From: an uncultured Clostridia bacterium
GTDB taxonomy: Bacteria; Bacillota; Clostridia; Oscillospirales; Acutalibacteraceae
Direction: 5' to 3'
NCBI GenBank assembly: GCA_947369085.1
Contig: CANBJR010000013.1
Coordinates: 1 to 56,481 of the forward strand
DNA: 56,481 bases
The stretch's first letter is position 1, and the number at the start of each line of letters is the position of its first letter. The translations under genes and the position numbers were made by a program. The notes under the pieces are model-generated. The model made no database searches and was not told where the DNA came from. It saw only the letters and a list, made by a program, of their open reading frames with translations. This document shows, one piece after another, positions 52,117 to 56,481 of this stretch.

Positions 52117-54975
52117 TTGCTTTGCAAAAAAATTTTAACGGGAGTAATGGCATTTATGATGATTGGCTCAATGTGTATGGCAGAGGTTTCTGCCGCAACA
52201 AACAACAAAAAAACGGACTATCAGGCATATGCTGCTACTCTGGATAAAACAACATATAAAGGTTCTGATTTAGGAGCTGTTTACGGAAAAGATGCTACCG
52301 TATTTAAGGTGTGGTCACCGAAAGCGTCAAGTATAAAGGTTAATATTTATGAACACGGCAGTGACGATGAGGGAGATGCAGGTATACTTGAGTCAAAGGC
52401 TTTAGTCCTTGACAAAAAAACAGGTGTATGGTCATGCAAAGTTTTTGGAGATCTTGCAGGAAAATACTATACTTATACAGTTAAGCACGGCAAAAATGTT
52501 AAAGAAACTTTTGATATTTATGCTAAAGGCTGCGGTGTAAACGGCAAGCGCTCTATGGTTGTTGATTTTTCAAAAACTAACCCAAAGGGCTGGGAAGATG
52601 ACAAGCACATTCTTGTCAATAATCAGACTGATGCCTCTGTATGGGAGGTTTCAGTTGCTGACTTTTCTTCTTCCGAGTCAAGCGGTGTTTCCGAAAAGAA
52701 CAGAGGAAAGTTCCTTGCATTTACCGAGGAAGGCACAACTGTTGACGGCATCCAGGGAGCAACCTCAACCTGCGTTGATTATCTGAAAAAACTTGGCGTA
52801 AAGTATGTTCAGATTATGCCGTTTTATGACTTCGGCTCAGTTGATGAAAGCAAGGATATAAATAAGCAGTATAACTGGGGATATGACCCTGTAAACTATA
52901 ATTGTCCCGAGGGGTCTTATTCAACCGACCCCTATAACGGCAGCGTAAGAATCAAAGAATGCAAGCAGATGATTCAGGCTCTTCATAATGCAGGAATCGG
53001 AGTTATTATGGACGTTGTCTATAACCATACCTATTCCACAGACTCTGCTTTTCAGGACATAGTGCCCAATTATTACTACAGAATGAACGATGACGGTACA
53101 TTCTCAAACGGTTCGGGATGCAGCAACGATACAGCCTCTGAGCACCTTATGTACAGAAAATATATGATTGACTCCGTAACCTATTGGGCAAGCGAGTATC
53201 ATATTGACGGCTTCCGATTTGATTTAATGGGACTTCACGATGTCACAACAATGAACAGCATCAGAAGTGCTCTTGATAATCTCTATAAAGACGGAAGCGG
53301 AAAAAAGATTTTAATGTACGGTGAAGCTTGGGATATGCCTACAAAGTGCGATGAAGGTACTGTTATGGCTAACCAGAAAAATCTCAAAAAGCTTGACAAC
53401 CGAATCGGTGCTTTTGATGATACAATTCGTGATGCAATCAAAGGAAGCACAGGCGGTGTTGACAAAGGCTTTATTCAGGAAGGCTCTTCACGTGCAGCTC
53501 TTAAAACAGGAATTGCCGGTCAGTCCGATACCACAACAGGATGGGCAAATGTTCCCAATCAGTGCGTAACCTACGCTTCCTGCCATGATAATCTCTGTCT
53601 TTACGATAAACTTGTCGATTCTGTTTACGGAAAAAACAAGGAGTATCGCAAACGCTATGAAAACCTTGTAAGTATGAATAAACTTTCTGCCGCAATTGTT
53701 ATAACTTCTCAGGGAATTCCGTTTATGCTTTCAGGCGAAGAATTTGCAAGAAGCAAGGACGGCGATGAAAATTCTTTCTCCTCAAGTCGGGAAGAGAATA
53801 TGATTGATTGGAAGAATCTTGATAATTTCAGTGATATAGTTGAATATTACAGGGGACTTCTCAAAATTCGTGAAAGCTTTGAAGCATTTAAGGATTGCAC
53901 GGCGATGACAGCAAACAATCTTACGTATATTGAAAACGTTCCAAAAGGCGTGACGGGTTATACAATAAACAATACTACAAGCAATAAATGGAGCAAAATG
54001 AGCGTTATTTTCAACGGAAGTGATGATGAACAGTCTGTTAAGATTGGCGGCGAATGGATAAGAATTGCCGATGAAGAAACAGCAGGACTTAGAAATCTCG
54101 GTGAAGTAAACGGCACTGTTAAGCTAAAGGCACATTCGGCAGCAATTCTTGTTGATAAAAAAAGCTACGAAACAGCAGGAATCAGTGATGATGAGGGTGC
54201 TGTTGTAGTAAATTACTATGATAATAAAACAAAAGAGCTTATTAAAACTCAGACAGTAAGCGGGGAGATTGGAACAGCATATGACGTTACTAATTTTGCC
54301 GACTCTCTCAACTATGACATCAAGCAATCAAGCGGAGATACCGCCGATGTCTTTGAAAACAGCGTAAAGCACGCAAGTGTTTATGTTGAAGAGTTTGAAG
54401 GCAAAATGTCAAAGGTAATTTTTAAATTTGTTGACGATGTAAACAACACAGAGCTTGCAGATTCATACGTAATCCGCAACAGAGAAGATGAACAGTACTT
54501 TACCCCCGAACTGCCGTCTATTGAAAATTACAAAATTGTTCTTGACAGCTTACCCGACAATGGCGCAGGAAAAGTAAGCAACGGTGAAACGGTCGTTACT
54601 TATAAATACACCAGAGTAACCGATGATACTGACAAGTCCGTATGTATTGTCAATGCAATTTATATGGATGACAAAGGAAAAATCATTGAGAAAAAAACTT
54701 ATAAAGGCAAAGAAGGCGAAAATTATTCCGTACCTGAAAACGAGTATGAGAATATGTCACTTGTCAAAATTCCCGAGAATGTATCTGGAAATTATAAAAA
54801 AGGCGAAATCAATGTTTTGCTAAACTATTCATCAACACCCGACCCGTTTGCAGATATGCTGATATACGTTTACGTTGGAGCAGGAGTAATCTTTGCACTT
54901 TGCATAGCTTCTGCAATTTATTCTCATATTAAGGGAATAAAAAAATTCAGAGAAAATATGGATGTTGAAGAATAA
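52117..54975 (+). CDS. Cell-anchored type I pullulanase (GH13)
   Basis: 952-aa secreted starch-debranching enzyme cleaving alpha-1,6 links. Signal peptide (residues 1-~29), then a CBM48-like domain (ATVFKVWSPKASSIKVNIYE). The pullulanase signature YNWGYDP begins at residue 252. GH13 regions: DVVYNH (299), FRFD with nucleophile Asp369, GEAWD with acid/base Glu403 and SCHDN with Asp491. Three MucBP-like repeats start near residues 696, 766 and 843. A C-terminal membrane helix (~914-938) ends in a charged tail, with no LPxTG. TTG start with GGAGG 10 nt upstream. Followed 62 bp later by a second pullulanase gene. Confidence 0.92.
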   Translation: MLCKKILTGVMAFMMIGSMCMAEVSAATNNKKTDYQAYAATLDKTTYKGSDLGAVYGKDATVFKVWSPKASSIKVNIYEHGSDDEGDAGILESKALVLDKKTGVWSCKVFGDLAGKYYTYTVKHGKNVKETFDIYAKGCGVNGKRSMVVDFSKTNPKGWEDDKHILVNNQTDASVWEVSVADFSSSESSGVSEKNRGKFLAFTEEGTTVDGIQGATSTCVDYLKKLGVKYVQIMPFYDFGSVDESKDINKQYNWGYDPVNYNCPEGSYSTDPYNGSVRIKECKQMIQALHNAGIGVIMDVVYNHTYSTDSAFQDIVPNYYYRMNDDGTFSNGSGCSNDTASEHLMYRKYMIDSVTYWASEYHIDGFRFDLMGLHDVTTMNSIRSALDNLYKDGSGKKILMYGEAWDMPTKCDEGTVMANQKNLKKLDNRIGAFDDTIRDAIKGSTGGVDKGFIQEGSSRAALKTGIAGQSDTTTGWANVPNQCVTYASCHDNLCLYDKLVDSVYGKNKEYRKRYENLVSMNKLSAAIVITSQGIPFMLSGEEFARSKDGDENSFSSSREENMIDWKNLDNFSDIVEYYRGLLKIRESFEAFKDCTAMTANNLTYIENVPKGVTGYTINNTTSNKWSKMSVIFNGSDDEQSVKIGGEWIRIADEETAGLRNLGEVNGTVKLKAHSAAILVDKKSYETAGISDDEGAVVVNYYDNKTKELIKTQTVSGEIGTAYDVTNFADSLNYDIKQSSGDTADVFENSVKHASVYVEEFEGKMSKVIFKFVDDVNNTELADSYVIRNREDEQYFTPELPSIENYKIVLDSLPDNGAGKVSNGETVVTYKYTRVTDDTDKSVCIVNAIYMDDKGKIIEKKTYKGKEGENYSVPENEYENMSLVKIPENVSGNYKKGEINVLLNYSSTPDPFADMLIYVYVGAGVIFALCIASAIYSHIKGIKKFRENMDVEE

Positions 54976-54988
54976 TCAAGGTAGTTAT

Positions 54989-55003
54989 TTCCGCTTTGCG
55001 GAA
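54989..55003 (+). repeat. Small hairpin between the two pullulanase genes
   Basis: TTCCGC-TTT-GCGGAA in the 62-bp gap. Without a U-tract it may act as a processing site or weak attenuator between the tandem genes. Confidence 0.4.
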
Positions 55004-55037
55004 TAAATTATAAGATTTTTAAGGAGGAATAATTTCG

Positions 55038-56481
55038 ATGAGAACTACAAAGAAGCTTATAGCTGCTGTTCTCGCTGTTTGTATGCTCGCTTCTACAAGC
55101 GTTGTATCAGGTTTTGCAGCTACAACTGATTCCGAACCTGTTTCGGCTGATGTAATTGCAGATTCTGCTTATACACAGGCTTGTGAAGAAATTGACAACC
55201 AGTATGCATACACAAAGCGTGATTTGGGTGCAACTTATTCACCAGAGAGCACAACATTTAAGGTGTGGTCTCCTACAGCAACAGAAGTATCTCTGAACCT
55301 TTACAAAACCGGTTCAGACACAGAGGAGGGTGCAGAGGATCTCGGCACTTATCCGCTTGAAAAGCTTATGGATGGTGAGAATTGGACAGGTGTTTGGACA
55401 GTAACAGTTGAGGGAGATCTCAAAAATCAGTACTACACCTACACAGTCACAGCAGCCAACACTACAGGCACAAGGACAACAACTAAAGAAACACAGGATG
55501 TTTATTCGGTAGCAACCGGCGTAAACGGCAGACGTTCAATGGTTTGTGACCTTGACTCAACAGATCCCGAAGGTTGGGAAAATGACAGCCACGTTCTTTT
55601 GAACGAATCAACAGATTCAGCTGTTTGGGAACTTCACGTAAAAGACTTTTCTTATGACCCTGCTTCAGGTGTATCAGAAGCAAACAGAGGAAAGTATATG
55701 GCTTTCACCGAAACAGGTACAACACTCAACGGCGAGGGCAAGATTTCAACATGTATTGATTACCTCAAAGAGCTCGGTGTAACAACTGTTCAGATTAACC
55801 CGTTCTATGACTTCCAGTCAATCAACGAAATGGGTTCAGATTCACAGTTTAACTGGGGTTATGACCCGCAGAACTATAATGTTCCCGAGGGTTCTTATTC
55901 TTCAAATCCCTATGACGGTAACGTAAGAATCAAAGAGTGTAAGTCAATGATTAAGGCTCTTCATGACGCAGGCATTTCAGTAGTTATGGACGTTGTTTAC
56001 AACCATACATATTCAACTGATTCCTGCTTCCAGAATACAGTACCTAACTACTACTACAGAATGACAAAGACAGGTGCGTTTTCTAACGGTTCAGGCTGCG
56101 GCAACGAGTGTGCAACAGAACGTGCTATGTATAGAGATTATGTTATCCAGTCACTTCTTCACTGGGTAAATGAGTACCATGTTGACGGTTTCCGTTTTGA
56201 CCTTATGGGCATTATGGACGTAGAAACTATGAATATGGCAAGAGAAGCTCTTGACTCTGTCGATGCAAGAATCACAACATGGGGTGAAGGCTGGGCAGGC
56301 GGTGACTCTTCTCACCCTGCAAATACATGTTCAGGTGAAAAGTTCTATCCTGCTACACAGGCTAACGCATCTAAGCTCAGTGATAGAATTGCTCTCTTTA
56401 ACGATGCTATCCGCGATGGTATCAAGGGTGGCTGTATGAGCATTTCAAATCAGGGTTTTGTTCAGGGCGCAAAAACTTCTG
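55038..56481 (+). CDS. Second type I pullulanase (GH13), cut by window edge
   Basis: The first 481 residues only; the gene runs past the right edge. ATG with AAGGAGGAAT upstream. Signal peptide (RTTKKLIAAVLAVCMLASTSVVSGFAA), then a CBM48-like domain (TTFKVWSPTATEVSLNLYKTG). The signature motif is FNWGYDP at residue 271 (Phe for the usual Tyr). GH13 region I is DVVYNH, region II FRFD with nucleophile Asp388, region III WGEGW with Glu417; region IV is beyond the edge. It aligns along its length with the preceding pullulanase, for example NHTYSTDS and NYYYRM, and is a diverged tandem duplicate. Confidence 0.93.
   Translation, partial: MRTTKKLIAAVLAVCMLASTSVVSGFAATTDSEPVSADVIADSAYTQACEEIDNQYAYTKRDLGATYSPESTTFKVWSPTATEVSLNLYKTGSDTEEGAEDLGTYPLEKLMDGENWTGVWTVTVEGDLKNQYYTYTVTAANTTGTRTTTKETQDVYSVATGVNGRRSMVCDLDSTDPEGWENDSHVLLNESTDSAVWELHVKDFSYDPASGVSEANRGKYMAFTETGTTLNGEGKISTCIDYLKELGVTTVQINPFYDFQSINEMGSDSQFNWGYDPQNYNVPEGSYSSNPYDGNVRIKECKSMIKALHDAGISVVMDVVYNHTYSTDSCFQNTVPNYYYRMTKTGAFSNGSGCGNECATERAMYRDYVIQSLLHWVNEYHVDGFRFDLMGIMDVETMNMAREALDSVDARITTWGEGWAGGDSSHPANTCSGEKFYPATQANASKLSDRIALFNDAIRDGIKGGCMSISNQGFVQGAKTS

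Noticed and set aside
1..56481. CRISPR array, rRNA operon or insertion sequence
   Set aside because: No regularly spaced repeats, rRNA-like sequence, transposase or IS-type terminal repeats were seen.

Overview
The window looks like chromosomal DNA of an anaerobic low-GC Gram-positive in the Oscillospiraceae/Ruminococcus group. A Ruminococcus bromii-like starch degrader is my best guess, from inference only. The grounds are AT-rich sequence, strong GGAGG ribosome-binding sites, a Gram-positive LexA (SOS) box, sporulation-type genes (BofA, SplB-like, LysM), a dnaG-rpoD pair, and two tandem secreted type I pullulanases at the right edge.

Left edge (1-3.2 kb): the integrase end of an integrative element. 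It carries a PAPS-reductase-like ATP pyrophosphatase, a dUTPase, an excisionase-like protein and a Tn916-type tyrosine integrase. Integrase arm-type repeats flank the integrase gene. The chromosome resumes with a cysteine-rich conserved protein whose ribosome-binding site lies in a long inverted repeat.

4-12 kb: a minus-strand SOS cassette (Y-family polymerase, small partner protein, SplB-like radical SAM protein) with a near-perfect promoter overlapped by a LexA box. Then an AraC/GyrI-type regulator, a surface protein of unknown function, pyrE, radC and uvrB. 12-21 kb: a divergent type IIA topoisomerase pair, secG, a BofA homologue, a DUF4364 protein, an NfeD/SPFH membrane pair and a duplicated COG4905-type membrane protein.

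21-28 kb: a purine operon purE-purF-purM-purN-(PurO-type IMP cyclohydrolase)-(stand-alone AICAR formyltransferase)-purD. The usual fused PurH is replaced by two separate genes. 28-42 kb: mostly short independent units, including a CBS protein, an LPG-synthase-like flippase, a DUF2974 hydrolase, pyrophosphatase, PgeF, a MarR-controlled heterodimeric ABC exporter, a ComEC-like lipoprotein with DUF3006, tRNA-Leu(GAG), a MerR/iron alcohol dehydrogenase pair and a sugar O-acetyltransferase.

42-52 kb: a housekeeping run: a YmfF/YmfH-like M16 pair, lgt, folD (overlapping lgt by 68 nt), dnaG, rpoD, a small zincin, a LysM protein and enolase. 52-56.5 kb: two tandem pullulanases. The first has MucBP-like repeats and a C-terminal membrane anchor; the second is cut by the window edge.

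No CRISPR array, rRNA or insertion sequence was seen. I found no single locus that is clearly a new defence or mobile system. The best candidates for new biology are the RBS-masking hairpin before the cysteine-rich gene, the SOS-controlled polymerase/radical-SAM cassette, the divergent topoisomerase pair and the promoter-embedded palindrome at 7.8 kb.
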